Below, piece by piece: positions 17,116-25,444 of a stretch of DNA of 64,000 bases. The notes below the pieces were generated by a model, which did not search any database, was not told where the DNA came from, and saw nothing but the letters and a program-made list of their open reading frames with translations. The position numbers were made by a program, and so were the translations under genes. Source of the stretch: CBFHSF01 sp965658445 (GTDB lineage Bacteria > Bacteroidota > Bacteroidia > Flavobacteriales > Schleiferiaceae); contig CBFHSF010000001.1 in assembly GCA_965658445.1 (NCBI GenBank), forward strand, positions 248,001 through 312,000. The letters run 5' to 3'. The first letter of the stretch is position 1; every line of letters starts with the position of its first letter.

Positions 17116-18304
17116 CGGAAGAAAGGTTCTTTTCAGTCAGTAGTAGATAGGCCATGGAAATTGCGCCCAAAGCCATGGAAACATAGTAAACGGGGCTGTT
17201 GCTGTCTAAGTCAGACAAGATATACAATAGGGCCACCCAGCGCAAGAGTTCCCAAACCACAAAGCCCTTTGACTTTTGAAAAAGGGCACCCAAGGCAACT
17301 AGGGCTAAAATAATCCAGGCAGCGCCTGTAATTTGATCGTATAGTTCAAAGGATGAATAGGTAAACAGGAATCCTGCTACATAACCCAATGTCAATAGAA
17401 ATTGAACGAGGGCGTAGGCGTTGAGTTTGATAGGTACTTTAACGTCGTATTTTTTGTAATCCACAGGAACTTCTGGCGGCAACTTTGGGCCACCTGCAGT
17501 TTCTGGAAACCATCCAGGGCCTTTAAAAAGCAATCGAACCTTGTCCCATCCACGTACCTGTTGCACATCCTCCCAAAGTTGTTGAAGGGGACGAATATGT
17601 GCCATGACAGGGTTAAAGGTTTCTGTAGGCTTGGTAATGCCGTAATGAGGTCTTTCTTCTTCTGCTTGAAACGTTCCAAACATCTTGTCCCAAATAATAA
17701 GCGATCCCGCATGGTTTTTGTCAATGTACTTGGGATCGCGACCGTGATGCACTCTGTGGTGAGAGGGCGTATTGAAGATGTATTCGAACCAGCCCATTTT
17801 GTTTATGGCTTCTGTGTGAATCCAGAATTGGTACAGCGTATTAAGGGCCGAGATGTACAAGAACCAATAGGGGTCAAAACCCAAAAATGCCAGAGGCAGG
17901 GCAAAAGGAGAGGTAAAGAACTTCTGCAGCGCTCCTTGTCTCAATGCCACGCTGAGGTTGTAATCTTCACTTTGATGGTGGATAACGTGGCCCACCCAAA
18001 ACAAATTGATTTGGTGAGAAAGTCTATGGGCCCAGTAATACTGAAAGTCTACTCCCAAAAACAGCAAAATCAAAAAGGGCCACGTCGTAGGAATATCAAA
18101 TAGTCGGTATTCGTATACAAACGTGTACATCCCAACCGTAACCAGCTTTACAAAGAGACCGGTAGTCTGTTCAAAAATTCCACATCCAATGTTGGCAAAG
18201 GCATCCCCGGATCTATAAGAAGTCTTTTTGGTAACCAAACTGTAGGTGACCTCAATGGCGATGAGGATAAAAAAGATGGGTATGGAGAGAATAATGGGAT
18301 TCAA
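17102..18304 (-). CDS. Fatty-acid hydroxylase/sterol desaturase family membrane protein, alkylglycerol monooxygenase-like
   Basis: A 400-residue di-iron membrane oxygenase. The start is TTG 18304; the N-terminus MNPIILSIPIFF is the usual one for Bacteroidota homologs and no in-frame ATG exists upstream. The eight-His iron site is complete: HRLSH 93-97, HVIHH 106-110, H163 and HHRVHH 182-187. The surrounding sequence (HHQSEDYNLSVALRQ, then FNTPSHHRVHHGRDPKYIDKN and IIWDKMFGTF) resembles alkylglycerol monooxygenase (AGMO/TMEM195), which cleaves O-alkyl ether lipids, more than sterol C5-desaturases. The C-terminal 100 residues add extra membrane helices. It overlaps the YhhN-family gene by 14 bases. 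Family assignment is firm; the exact substrate is inference. Confidence 0.85.
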   Translation of the reverse strand: MNPIILSIPIFFILIAIEVTYSLVTKKTSYRSGDAFANIGCGIFEQTTGLFVKLVTVGMYTFVYEYRLFDIPTTWPFLILLFLGVDFQYYWAHRLSHQINLFWVGHVIHHQSEDYNLSVALRQGALQKFFTSPFALPLAFLGFDPYWFLYISALNTLYQFWIHTEAINKMGWFEYIFNTPSHHRVHHGRDPKYIDKNHAGSLIIWDKMFGTFQAEEERPHYGITKPTETFNPVMAHIRPLQQLWEDVQQVRGWDKVRLLFKGPGWFPETAGGPKLPPEVPVDYKKYDVKVPIKLNAYALVQFLLTLGYVAGFLFTYSSFELYDQITGAAWIILALVALGALFQKSKGFVVWELLRWVALLYILSDLDSNSPVYYVSMALGAISMAYLLLTEKNLSSDETS

Positions 18305-18583
18305 TGGATATGACTTTTGCTTTTGACTGCCCTAATTTACCATTTGCCCCATCATATTAGACGAATGTGAGCTAAAAATTATGCTCGCATTGCACGTGGT
18401 CAGATCATTTAGCGACATTCCGTCATGTGGTTTTAGAAAACAACTGCCGATTCGTCATGCTTTTTTGCCGAAAACCGACAAGTTGTACGGAAAACTCCTC
18501 TTTTTTGGCAATGGTATTCCAATTGCTCTATCCTCAGCATATCAATAAAAATTAAACTACGAATAATCGTAAAATCTAAAAAG
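18305..18583. other. Divergent intergenic region between sterol-desaturase-like gene and hsp20
   Basis: 279 bases without an ORF. An imperfect inverted repeat (ATGTGAGC at 18364 onward and GCTCGCAT ending near 18390) lies about 60 bases upstream of the minus-strand gene. I find neither a CIRCE heat-shock element nor a clear TAnnTTTG promoter here, so regulation of hsp20 cannot be read from sequence. Confidence 0.4.
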
Positions 18584-19021
18584 ATGAAAGTTAGAAGACA
18601 CATGCCCATAGGATTTCCAAATTTTGTAGATGAAATCTTTACCTCACTTGATTTTTCACCCGTATCCACTGGAAAGTATCCTGCCATCAATATTTTGGAA
18701 GGCGATGACCAGTATGGAATTGAGATGATCGCCCCTGGATTTACCAAGGATCAGTTTACCCTTAAGGTGGAAAATGATCACGTGATCATCTCTGCTAAGG
18801 TTCCCACCGAAGAGACAAAAACTGAAGGTTCTGTGGAAAAAGGAAAGTACACGACTAGAGAGTTTAAGCCCACAGCTTTTGAAAGAAGCTTTGCACTTCC
18901 CAAGGGAAAAATCCAAGAAGAAGACATCAAAGCGGCTTATGAAAATGGGATTTTAAAAGTTGTTCTTCCCAAGAGAGAAGAAGCAAAACCCAAGTCTCCT
19001 ATGCAAATTGAAATTGCCTAA
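18584..19021 (+). CDS. Hsp20/alpha-crystallin family small heat-shock protein
   Basis: A 145-residue ATP-independent holdase chaperone. The alpha-crystallin domain runs from about residue 37 (YPAINILEGDDQYGIEMIAPGF) to the C-terminal strand with AAYENGILKVVLPK (near 123-136). The typical C-terminal IxI-like tail reads MQIEIA. Length is ordinary for bacterial Hsp20. It stands alone between a divergent promoter region and a strong bidirectional terminator. Confidence 0.95.
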   Translation: MKVRRHMPIGFPNFVDEIFTSLDFSPVSTGKYPAINILEGDDQYGIEMIAPGFTKDQFTLKVENDHVIISAKVPTEETKTEGSVEKGKYTTREFKPTAFERSFALPKGKIQEEDIKAAYENGILKVVLPKREEAKPKSPMQIEIA

Positions 19022-19098
19022 GGCCGGGTAACGACTTTATAGGATCAATGCTAGGTTTTTTGTGTGACGCGATAGACTAGCGACAGATTAGCAAAAGA

Positions 19099-19141
19099 GA
19101 AAGCGCCCCTCAATTCACAGAATTCGAGGGGCGCTTTTTTT
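19099..19141. terminator. Bidirectional terminator between hsp20 and the CBS-like gene
   Basis: A 12-bp stem (AAAGCGCCCCTC at 19100-19111 and GAGGGGCGCTTT at 19126-19137) flanks a short inner AATT/AATT pairing. T-runs follow on the plus strand and A-runs precede it, so it can end transcripts of both converging genes. Confidence 0.88.
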
Positions 19142-19186
19142 GAAGTCTATTTCTTGGAATCAGTTTATGATCTGATTGAAAATAAC

Positions 19187-20548
19187 TTAGCTCATAGCAC
19201 TGACCAGGTCATGTCTTGTAATAATGTGATATTTACCCTTTCCAAGCTCTACCAAAACCGCTCCCAGCTGAGCATCCATTTTCTTGGCCACTGCATTCAT
19301 GGGATCAGAAAGTGCTACCAAGGGGAAAGCCGGAAGCATATGGTCAGATACCTTTTCGTCTCTGGCTTCAGGGTTGTTTACCAATATCTCAAATAAGTGA
19401 GTGTCTGTAAGGGCTCCAACTGGTGAACCGTCCTGGAAAACGGGAATTTGAGAAATGCCCAATCTCTTCATGTGATTGAGGGCCGCATGTACGGGTTCTC
19501 CTGGTAAAACGCTTACCAATGGTAAATCTGCGTGCTCTCCAATAAGGTCCTTGGCCGTTTCTTTCTCGTCGTTTAAGAATCCTCTTTCGTTCATCCAATC
19601 ATCGTTGAAGATCTTGCCTACATAGCGAGAACCGTGATCGTGGAAAAGGATCACAACCACGCTGTTTTCGTCCAATTCATTTTTTAGTTGTCTTACCGCC
19701 TGGAAAGCAGAACCTGCAGAGTATCCCAAGAACATTCCCTCCTTGAGAGCGAGCTCTCTCGCCGCAATGGCGCCATCTCTATCGGTTACTTTTTCGAAGT
19801 GGTCTATAAGTGAAAAGTCAACGTTTTTGGGAAGGATATCTTCACCAATTCCCTCAGTGATGTACGAGTAGATTTCACTCTCGTCAAACTCACCCGTCTC
19901 GTGGTATTTTTTAAATACAGAACCGTAAGAATCCACACCCCAAATCTTGATGTTGGGGTTTTTCTCCTTTAGGTATTTTGCACAGCCAGAAATGGTTCCT
20001 CCTGTTCCTACACCAACTACAAAATGGGTGATCTTTCCTTCCGTCTGTTCCCAGATTTCAGGACCTGTAGATTCGTAGTGAGCCTGTCTGTTGGCTAGGT
20101 TGTCGTATTGAAAGGGGTAGAAGGAATTGGGGATTTCTTTGTTCAATCGCTCTGCCACGGAATAGTACGATTCGGGGTGATCAGGAGCTACATTGGTAGG
20201 ACAAACATACACTTCGGCGCCGAGTGCTTTGAGAATGTCCATCTTTTCTTTGGACTGTTTGTCAGAAAGAGTACAAATCAATTTGTAACCCTTTACCACG
20301 GCGGCTAATGCCAAGCCCATACCGGTGTTTCCCGAAGTACATTCAATAATGGTTCCTCCCGGCTTAATGAGTCCCTTTTCTTCGGCATCCTCAATCATCT
20401 TGAGAGCCATGCGGTCCTTAGTAGAATGACCTGGGTTAAAGTACTCCATTTTACCGAGGATGGTTCCTGGGATGTCCTTGGCTAATTCGTTAATGCGAAC
20501 CATGGGTGTGTTACCGATGGTCTCAAGAATATTGTTTTTTACGTCCAT
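19187..20548 (-). CDS. Cystathionine beta-synthase-like PLP enzyme with C-terminal CBS domains
   Basis: A 453-residue fold-type II PLP enzyme of sulfur amino-acid metabolism. The cofactor lysine is K44 in NPGHSTKDRMA, the phosphate-binding loop is GVGTGGTISG near 179-188, and the substrate loop is TSGNTGMG. The N-terminal ~325 residues match cystathionine beta-synthase/O-acetylserine sulfhydrylase. The rest is a tandem CBS (Bateman) pair (PLVSVLPGEPVHAALNHMKRLGISQIPVF, then KKMDAQLGAVLVELGKGKYHIITRHDLVSAM). The Bateman pair suggests allosteric control by an adenosyl ligand, as in human CBS. The choice between cystathionine beta-synthase and cysteine synthase activity cannot be settled from sequence. 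Monocistronic, with a 131-base gap to the next gene. Confidence 0.88.
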   Translation of the reverse strand: MDVKNNILETIGNTPMVRINELAKDIPGTILGKMEYFNPGHSTKDRMALKMIEDAEEKGLIKPGGTIIECTSGNTGMGLALAAVVKGYKLICTLSDKQSKEKMDILKALGAEVYVCPTNVAPDHPESYYSVAERLNKEIPNSFYPFQYDNLANRQAHYESTGPEIWEQTEGKITHFVVGVGTGGTISGCAKYLKEKNPNIKIWGVDSYGSVFKKYHETGEFDESEIYSYITEGIGEDILPKNVDFSLIDHFEKVTDRDGAIAARELALKEGMFLGYSAGSAFQAVRQLKNELDENSVVVILFHDHGSRYVGKIFNDDWMNERGFLNDEKETAKDLIGEHADLPLVSVLPGEPVHAALNHMKRLGISQIPVFQDGSPVGALTDTHLFEILVNNPEARDEKVSDHMLPAFPLVALSDPMNAVAKKMDAQLGAVLVELGKGKYHIITRHDLVSAMS

Positions 20549-20679
20549 TTTCGTGTTGTCCGTTTGTTTTAGATCTCGTGCGGGGAAATTTAGAAGAGGT
20601 GTAATGTTTTTACATCCTTCTTCTGAAGCGCTAAATTAGTGGTTTCTATGGGAAAAGACTCCTGAATTCTCATTGAAAA

Positions 20680-21909
20680 TCAATCAAATCGAATGGCCTT
20701 TACCGGTCGTATCCTCGCCACCAACAGTGATGGAATGATCAATAACGCATAAGAAACCATGAGGGTTCCCGCGTTAAGGATCAACCAATGCCAAGGGTTA
20801 AGGTAGATGGGGACTTCCGAAACGTGGTAGGTCGTTTGGTCCAATTTGATCCAACCAAATTGAGATTGCAAAAAGCAGAAGGTCAAGCCAATGGCATTTC
20901 CAATAAGAAGACCACGAGTTACCAGATACGTTGCTTGATATAGGAAGATGTTTCTGATGGTAGAATTATTGGCGCCAACAGCCTTGAGAACTCCAATCAT
21001 TTGTGTCCTTTCCAAAATGAGAATGAGCAGAACAGAAACCATGTTCAAAGTAGCCACCGCAATCATAATTCCAATGATAAGTGCAATGTTGATATCAAAT
21101 AATGCCAACCACTGAAAAATTCTCTCATGGGTGGATGTGGCACTTTGCGCTTCTAAATCATAAGGAATTTCCGTGCGAAGGGTTTCTGTGAGTGGAGCTA
21201 CCTGATCAAAGTCATCAATCAAAACTTCAAAACCTCCCACGTAGGTAGAATCCCATTTGTTGAGAATCTGAATGTGCTTTAGGTCGCCAATCAAAAAGAT
21301 TTTATCGAAATCTTCTAGGCCGGTTTCAAAAATCCCGGAGATGTAGAATTTTCTGAGGCGAGGAGGCTTGGGAGCTTCTCGCAAAAAGTACATTTCCACT
21401 CTATCGCCCAATGTAAGTTGAAGGGCATCGGCAATTTCTTTGGAGAGAACCACGGAGTCATTTCGAGTGGAGGAGATGGTGGGAATATCACCCTCGATCA
21501 TTACACTTTTTAGAAAAGACAAGTCGTAAGTGGGGTCGATTCCCTTGAGAACCACACCTTCAAAATCTTCATTGGCCTTGAGAATTCCGGCTTTGGTGGC
21601 AACGGGTTGAATGTGTTTTACGCCTTCAATATCAGGAAGTTGGCTAACGAAATCTTGTTCTACAGAAATGGGAAGAGTTTCAAAACTCTCATTCGCCACA
21701 TAGCGCGATATTTTTATGTGCCCCGTAAACCCAATAATTTTATCTTTAATCCGCTGCTGGAGTCCCGTTCCCGTGGCAATAGAAACGATCATTAAAATCA
21801 TTCCCATAGCCATTGAGGCTACAGAAAAGCGTATAATGGGGCGCGAAAAGGAACCTTCTATACGTTGAGAAGATATTAATCGCTTACTGATGAACCACGA
21901 AATTTTCAA
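20680..21909 (-). CDS. ABC transporter permease, LolC/LolE-like (FtsX domain)
   Basis: Inner-membrane permease of the type that extracts lipoproteins for the Lol pathway. It has an N-terminal TM (IIRFSVASMAMGMILMIVSIATG), a periplasmic MacB-like core domain, then three TMs in the FtsX region (IALIIGIMIAVATLNMVSVLLILILERTQMIGVLKAVGA and two more), ending RIRPVKAIRFD. The frame has no ATG at its beginning. I take TTG 21909, preceded by AAAAGGGAAA, giving MKISWFISKRLIS as in homologs; TTG 21936 is possible. The start lies inside the 5' end of the divergent DUF1343 gene. No ATPase gene is adjacent, as is common in Bacteroidota. Confidence 0.85.
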   Translation of the reverse strand: MKISWFISKRLISSQRIEGSFSRPIIRFSVASMAMGMILMIVSIATGTGLQQRIKDKIIGFTGHIKISRYVANESFETLPISVEQDFVSQLPDIEGVKHIQPVATKAGILKANEDFEGVVLKGIDPTYDLSFLKSVMIEGDIPTISSTRNDSVVLSKEIADALQLTLGDRVEMYFLREAPKPPRLRKFYISGIFETGLEDFDKIFLIGDLKHIQILNKWDSTYVGGFEVLIDDFDQVAPLTETLRTEIPYDLEAQSATSTHERIFQWLALFDINIALIIGIMIAVATLNMVSVLLILILERTQMIGVLKAVGANNSTIRNIFLYQATYLVTRGLLIGNAIGLTFCFLQSQFGWIKLDQTTYHVSEVPIYLNPWHWLILNAGTLMVSYALLIIPSLLVARIRPVKAIRFD

Positions 21910-23101
21910 GAATTTCCCTTTTGAAATCAAACTCAAATATATACAAAAGATAGGGGCTTTATGCCTGTTTTTTCTCTTTGTACAGCCACTCTTTTCTCAA
22001 GATATTAGGGTAGGTGCTGAACGCACGGATCAATACCTTCCCGCTCTCAAGGGCAAGAGTGTTGGGCTTGTTGTCAATCATACTTCTTTTGTAGGTGATG
22101 TGCACTTGGTCAATTTTTTAATGGACAAAGGAGTAAATGTGAAGGTGGTTTTTGCGCCTGAGCACGGATTTAGAGGAAAGACAGCGGATGGCGAGACCAT
22201 TGAAGACGGCAAAGATGTGGAAACGGGACTTCCCATTATTTCACTCTACGGAAAAAACAAAAAGCCACAGCCCGATCAACTCAAAGGGTTGGATATATTA
22301 ATTTTTGATATTCAAGATGTGGGTACGCGGTTTTATACGTTTACTTCCACGATGACTTTGTGTATGGAGGCTTGCGCCGAAAACGGCCTGTCCTTTTTCG
22401 TTTTGGACAGACCCAATCCCCATGGGCACTACGTGGATGGCCCCATTTTGGAAATGGAATTTGCTTCTTTTGTAGGTATGCATCCCGTGCCCGTAGTTCA
22501 CGGGCTTACGGTTTCCGAATATGCTAAAATGATCAAAGGGGAGGGGTGGATTAACGAAGCTTCCAAGTTGGATCTACACTTGGTTACTTGCGAAAAATAT
22601 ACTCATTCAACTCCTTACATCTTGCCCATTTCGCCTTCTCCAAATCTTCCCAATGCAGAGTCTGTTTGGTTGTATCCTTCTCTTTGCTTCTTTGAAGGAA
22701 CGGACGTGAGTGTAGGCCGCGGGACCAAATACCCCTTTCAATTAATGGGTGCTCCTTGGTTTGAGGAAGGGGATTATGATTTTATTCCCAGAGCGAGTGA
22801 GAGCTCTGTCAATCCAAAATACAGAAACGTGGAGTGTAAGGGTATTCGATTGGATGGATTTGCCAATTCTTACGTAAAAAATCTAGATCAACTCTACCTG
22901 TACTGGCTGCTTGCAATGTATGAGGCGAGCCCTACCAAAGGAGGATTCTTCAATAATTACTTCAAAAAATTGGCCGGAACCGATCAACTCCAACAACAAA
23001 TCAAAGATGGCTGGACGGAAGAGCAAATCCGCGAAAGCTGGAAGCCGGGTCTAGATAATTACCGCGTGCTACGTGCGAAGTATTTGTTGTATAGGGAATA
23101 G
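21890..23101 (+). CDS. DUF1343/NamZ-like exo-beta-N-acetylmuramidase (GH171 family)
   Basis: A 403-residue exported protein. An N-terminal hydrophobic segment (GALCLFFLFVQPLFS, about residues 22-36) ends at a plausible signal-peptidase site before QDIRVGAERTD. The mature part matches DUF1343: GKSVGLVVNHTSFV, FAPEHGFRGKTADGE, IFDIQDVGTRFYTF, DRPNPHG, VPVVHGLTVSEYAKM, SPNLPNAESVWLYPSLCFFEGTDVSVGRGT. Members characterised in Bacillus and Tannerella (NamZ) release terminal MurNAc from peptidoglycan fragments, so a wall-turnover role is likely. The start ATG 21890 is the only one in frame and overlaps the divergent permease gene. Confidence 0.88.
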   Translation: MNHEIFKNFPFEIKLKYIQKIGALCLFFLFVQPLFSQDIRVGAERTDQYLPALKGKSVGLVVNHTSFVGDVHLVNFLMDKGVNVKVVFAPEHGFRGKTADGETIEDGKDVETGLPIISLYGKNKKPQPDQLKGLDILIFDIQDVGTRFYTFTSTMTLCMEACAENGLSFFVLDRPNPHGHYVDGPILEMEFASFVGMHPVPVVHGLTVSEYAKMIKGEGWINEASKLDLHLVTCEKYTHSTPYILPISPSPNLPNAESVWLYPSLCFFEGTDVSVGRGTKYPFQLMGAPWFEEGDYDFIPRASESSVNPKYRNVECKGIRLDGFANSYVKNLDQLYLYWLLAMYEASPTKGGFFNNYFKKLAGTDQLQQQIKDGWTEEQIRESWKPGLDNYRVLRAKYLLYRE

Positions 23102-23215
23102 GTAACGGGAATCAGGCATCGGGCAACGGGCAACAGGTAACAGGTAACGGGATCAGGGAACAGAAAGGCACAAGGAAAATTGCACCAGTCAGCAGTCACC
23201 AGTCACTACTCACCA
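23098..23215. repeat. Degenerate heptad tandem repeats between namZ-like gene and flavin reductase
   Basis: Directly after the stop codon lies a G/A-rich run with a 7-base period (variants of AACGGGC, AACAGGT, AACGGGA), about 23100-23165. A second 7-base run of CAGTCAC/CAGTCAG variants follows at about 23188-23215. No ORF is present. It looks like slipped-strand intergenic repeat sequence rather than a binding array. Confidence 0.6.
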
Positions 23216-23838
23216 AACTCAGGAATCTCATCTTCTCTCACATAGGGTAGTGTATCCAAAGCGATCAGTTCGTAATACGAATTGAGTCCCGAAATCCCGA
23301 CATTTCCGTATTCAGACAAGTCCAATTGGCCGTTCTCAAGAAGTGCTGTATCCCTTGCAATGAGTCTTTCTAACTCTCCTATGGCAAGTATGCAGCCATT
23401 GGGTAGATCAATGAATTCAAGTAGTTTCATTCCCATTTTCACGGGGCTTTCACCTACAAATGGAGCGGCGAAGTCGTTGATGATTTCTGGTGTGAGTTTC
23501 ATTCTGTCAAATTCACTTTCCTCCCTCGATAGTTTTGCTGAGGTGTAATGAGCCTTTTTGTAAAAATCCCCAGTTACATGATTTATGGTGTAGAATCCAG
23601 ATTCTTTGATATTTCTGTACGTGTCCTTAATGTCGGGTGTTTGGGGTCTCATGATCATTCCCAATTGAGGTGGGTTGCTTCCCAAGTGAACCACAGAGGA
23701 GAAAATGGCTACGTTGTTTATCCCTTCCGGCGAAACCGTACCGATGAGGTTGGCGGGTTTGATTCCCGAAATGGAGTTGATGAGGTTGAGTTTATAGATT
23801 CTATCCAACTCACGAATTTCGTCTTTCCCTGCGTTCAT
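23206..23838 (-). CDS. Flavin reductase-like FMN-binding protein
   Basis: A 210-residue protein of the flavin reductase (FMN-binding split barrel) family. The signature is RIYKLNLINSISGIKPANLIGT followed by VAIFSSVVHLGSNPPQLGMIMRP and GFYTINHV. I chose ATG 23838, which gives the family N-terminus; the frame continues upstream to a TTG at 23943 inside the neighbouring photolyase gene, which would add 35 low-likelihood residues. The start overlaps the last 29 bases of the photolyase gene on the same strand, so the pair is co-transcribed. Likely role: supply of reduced flavin or an NAD(P)H:flavin reaction; the partner is unknown. Confidence 0.85.
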   Translation of the reverse strand: MNAGKDEIRELDRIYKLNLINSISGIKPANLIGTVSPEGINNVAIFSSVVHLGSNPPQLGMIMRPQTPDIKDTYRNIKESGFYTINHVTGDFYKKAHYTSAKLSREESEFDRMKLTPEIINDFAAPFVGESPVKMGMKLLEFIDLPNGCILAIGELERLIARDTALLENGQLDLSEYGNVGISGLNSYYELIALDTLPYVREDEIPEFGE

Positions 23839-25339
23839 TTTGTCTGGTATGTATTGGTAATATTCGTTTGATTTCTTCTCGGACTTTGGGGTGAGCTCTG
23901 TGCCCCCAGATTTTTTTTCTTGCAAGACGCCCACTTTCTTCAACGTCTAAGATGGGTATGGGATAATCGTCTTTTAGTCCCAATAATTCACTTTCCATGG
24001 GGGTGATTTTCCACGGCTCATGGATGAATTCTTCAGGGTGTTCTCTAAGTTCGGGAATCCATTTTTTAATGAAAAGGCCCTTGGGATCATGGTCTTTGGA
24101 TTGTTTCACGGGGTTGTACATTCTCACCGTGTTAATTCCCGTTACACCTGCCTGCATTTGAAATTGAGGATAGTGAATTCCCGGTTCGTAATCCAAAAAC
24201 AGTTTCGCCAAGTGATATACTCCTAGTCTCCAATCACAATCCATGTGGTGGCAAAAAAAGGAAACTAAAAGCGCTCTCATTCTAAAGTTAATCCACCCCG
24301 TTTCCCGAAGACAACGCATACAGGCATCGATTAATGGGAATCCTGTAGTTCCCGTTTCCCAACGACTAATCCATTCTGCATTGTTTTGATGCTCTAAGTA
24401 TTCATACCCTCTATTCACACATTGCGTTTCGTATTCGCACTCCGCTTCGAATTTTTGAATGAAGTGACAATGCCATTTGAGTCGTGTTAACAATCCATTG
24501 AAAGCCCTTTTGTTGTAGGAGTAGTTAGGATGATTTTTTACGTATTGATACGCTTGTCGAACCGAAAGATTGCCCCAAGCTAGATAAGGGCTAATTCTTC
24601 CACAGGATTTTCTGCTTTGCGTTGGTTTGGAAATGTGACGCATGTAGTTTTTACCTCTGTCTTCGCAAAAGGATTGCAGGTATTTCCAAGCCATGGATTC
24701 CCCAGCTTTTTGAAAGCTTTCTGGATACATTGTAAGCTTTTTTTGGAGTTCTGAAGGAATTGGAAATAGGCTTTTTATATTGGGAATCGTGCTTTTGGAT
24801 ATTTCATTTTGAGGCATCGGAGCATTCATATGAGAATACCATCCGGCGTCCCATTTTCTTCGGTTTCTCAATCCCCTGATTACCCCATTGTTTTGGTATT
24901 CATGCCATTGAATAGAACGCTCAACGAAAAGCTTTTTTACTTGCTTATCTCTGTTCCATGTGGACATTGTACCCGTCTCGGCATGGCTGTAAACGTTTGA
25001 AATCTCATATTTTTTTAAGAGAGAATCCCAACATTCGCGGGCTTCTCCGTAGAGTATCATCACTTCTCGATGATGTTTCCGAAGGGCCTGGTTTACTTCA
25101 TTCAGTGAATGATAAATAAATTGCCAATGTCTTATAGAAAAGTCGGGGCGGAGAGAAGCGGACGGCTCAAATATGTAGATTATGATATAGTCTTCTGGAG
25201 CTTTTTCTACCTCCCAAAGCGCTTGATGGTCGTGGAGGCGAAGGTCTCTTTTTAACCAAACTGCGTTTACCTTTTGCGTTAGGATTTCTGTATGTTGAAG
25301 TGATGTGTCCACTTCTCTCCTAACAAAAAGCGGAAACAT
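23810..25339 (-). CDS. Cryptochrome/photolyase family protein
   Basis: A 509-residue two-domain protein. The N-terminal photolyase alpha/beta domain starts near residue 25 (VNAVWLKRDLRLHDHQAL). The C-terminal FAD-binding helical domain shows SRKSCGRISPYLAWGNLSVRQAY, TTGFPLIDACMRCLRETGWINFRMR, and DWRLGVYHLAKLFLDYEPGIHYPQFQMQAG. Where classical CPD photolyases read NWQWAAGTG, this protein reads QFQMQAGVTGINTVRMYNP. It therefore belongs to a different branch common in Bacteroidota. It could be a repair enzyme or a light sensor. It overlaps the downstream flavin reductase gene. Confidence 0.88.
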   Translation of the reverse strand: MFPLFVRREVDTSLQHTEILTQKVNAVWLKRDLRLHDHQALWEVEKAPEDYIIIYIFEPSASLRPDFSIRHWQFIYHSLNEVNQALRKHHREVMILYGEARECWDSLLKKYEISNVYSHAETGTMSTWNRDKQVKKLFVERSIQWHEYQNNGVIRGLRNRRKWDAGWYSHMNAPMPQNEISKSTIPNIKSLFPIPSELQKKLTMYPESFQKAGESMAWKYLQSFCEDRGKNYMRHISKPTQSRKSCGRISPYLAWGNLSVRQAYQYVKNHPNYSYNKRAFNGLLTRLKWHCHFIQKFEAECEYETQCVNRGYEYLEHQNNAEWISRWETGTTGFPLIDACMRCLRETGWINFRMRALLVSFFCHHMDCDWRLGVYHLAKLFLDYEPGIHYPQFQMQAGVTGINTVRMYNPVKQSKDHDPKGLFIKKWIPELREHPEEFIHEPWKITPMESELLGLKDDYPIPILDVEESGRLARKKIWGHRAHPKVREEIKRILPIHTRQNERRERRNS

Positions 25340-25357
25340 TGGTTTTAGAGCTTCGCT

Positions 25358-25394
25358 AAAACAAAATGCTGGTTCACTTTAGTGAACCGGCATT
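25358..25394 (-). terminator. Terminator of the TonB receptor gene
   Basis: A 14-bp stem (25365-25378 with 25381-25394, one G-T mismatch as DNA, G-U in RNA) lies downstream of the minus-strand TonB receptor and is followed on that strand by TTTTGTTTT. It also separates this gene from the photolyase start. Confidence 0.85.
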
Positions 25395-25444
25395 TCATCG
25401 AGAAGTAATGTATGGTTTTCAGTTTAAATTGCTGAATTCTTCTA

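Noticed and set aside
17402..18103. 233-codon plus-strand ORF opposite the sterol-desaturase-family gene
   Set aside because: It is antisense to a gene with complete catalytic motifs and shows no family features of its own.
18305..18583. CIRCE-type heat-shock operator before hsp20
   Set aside because: The only inverted repeat there (near 18364-18390) does not match TTAGCACTC-N9-GAGTGCTAA and is far from the start.
23098..23215. CRISPR-like array
   Set aside because: The units are 7 bases long, degenerate and without spacers.
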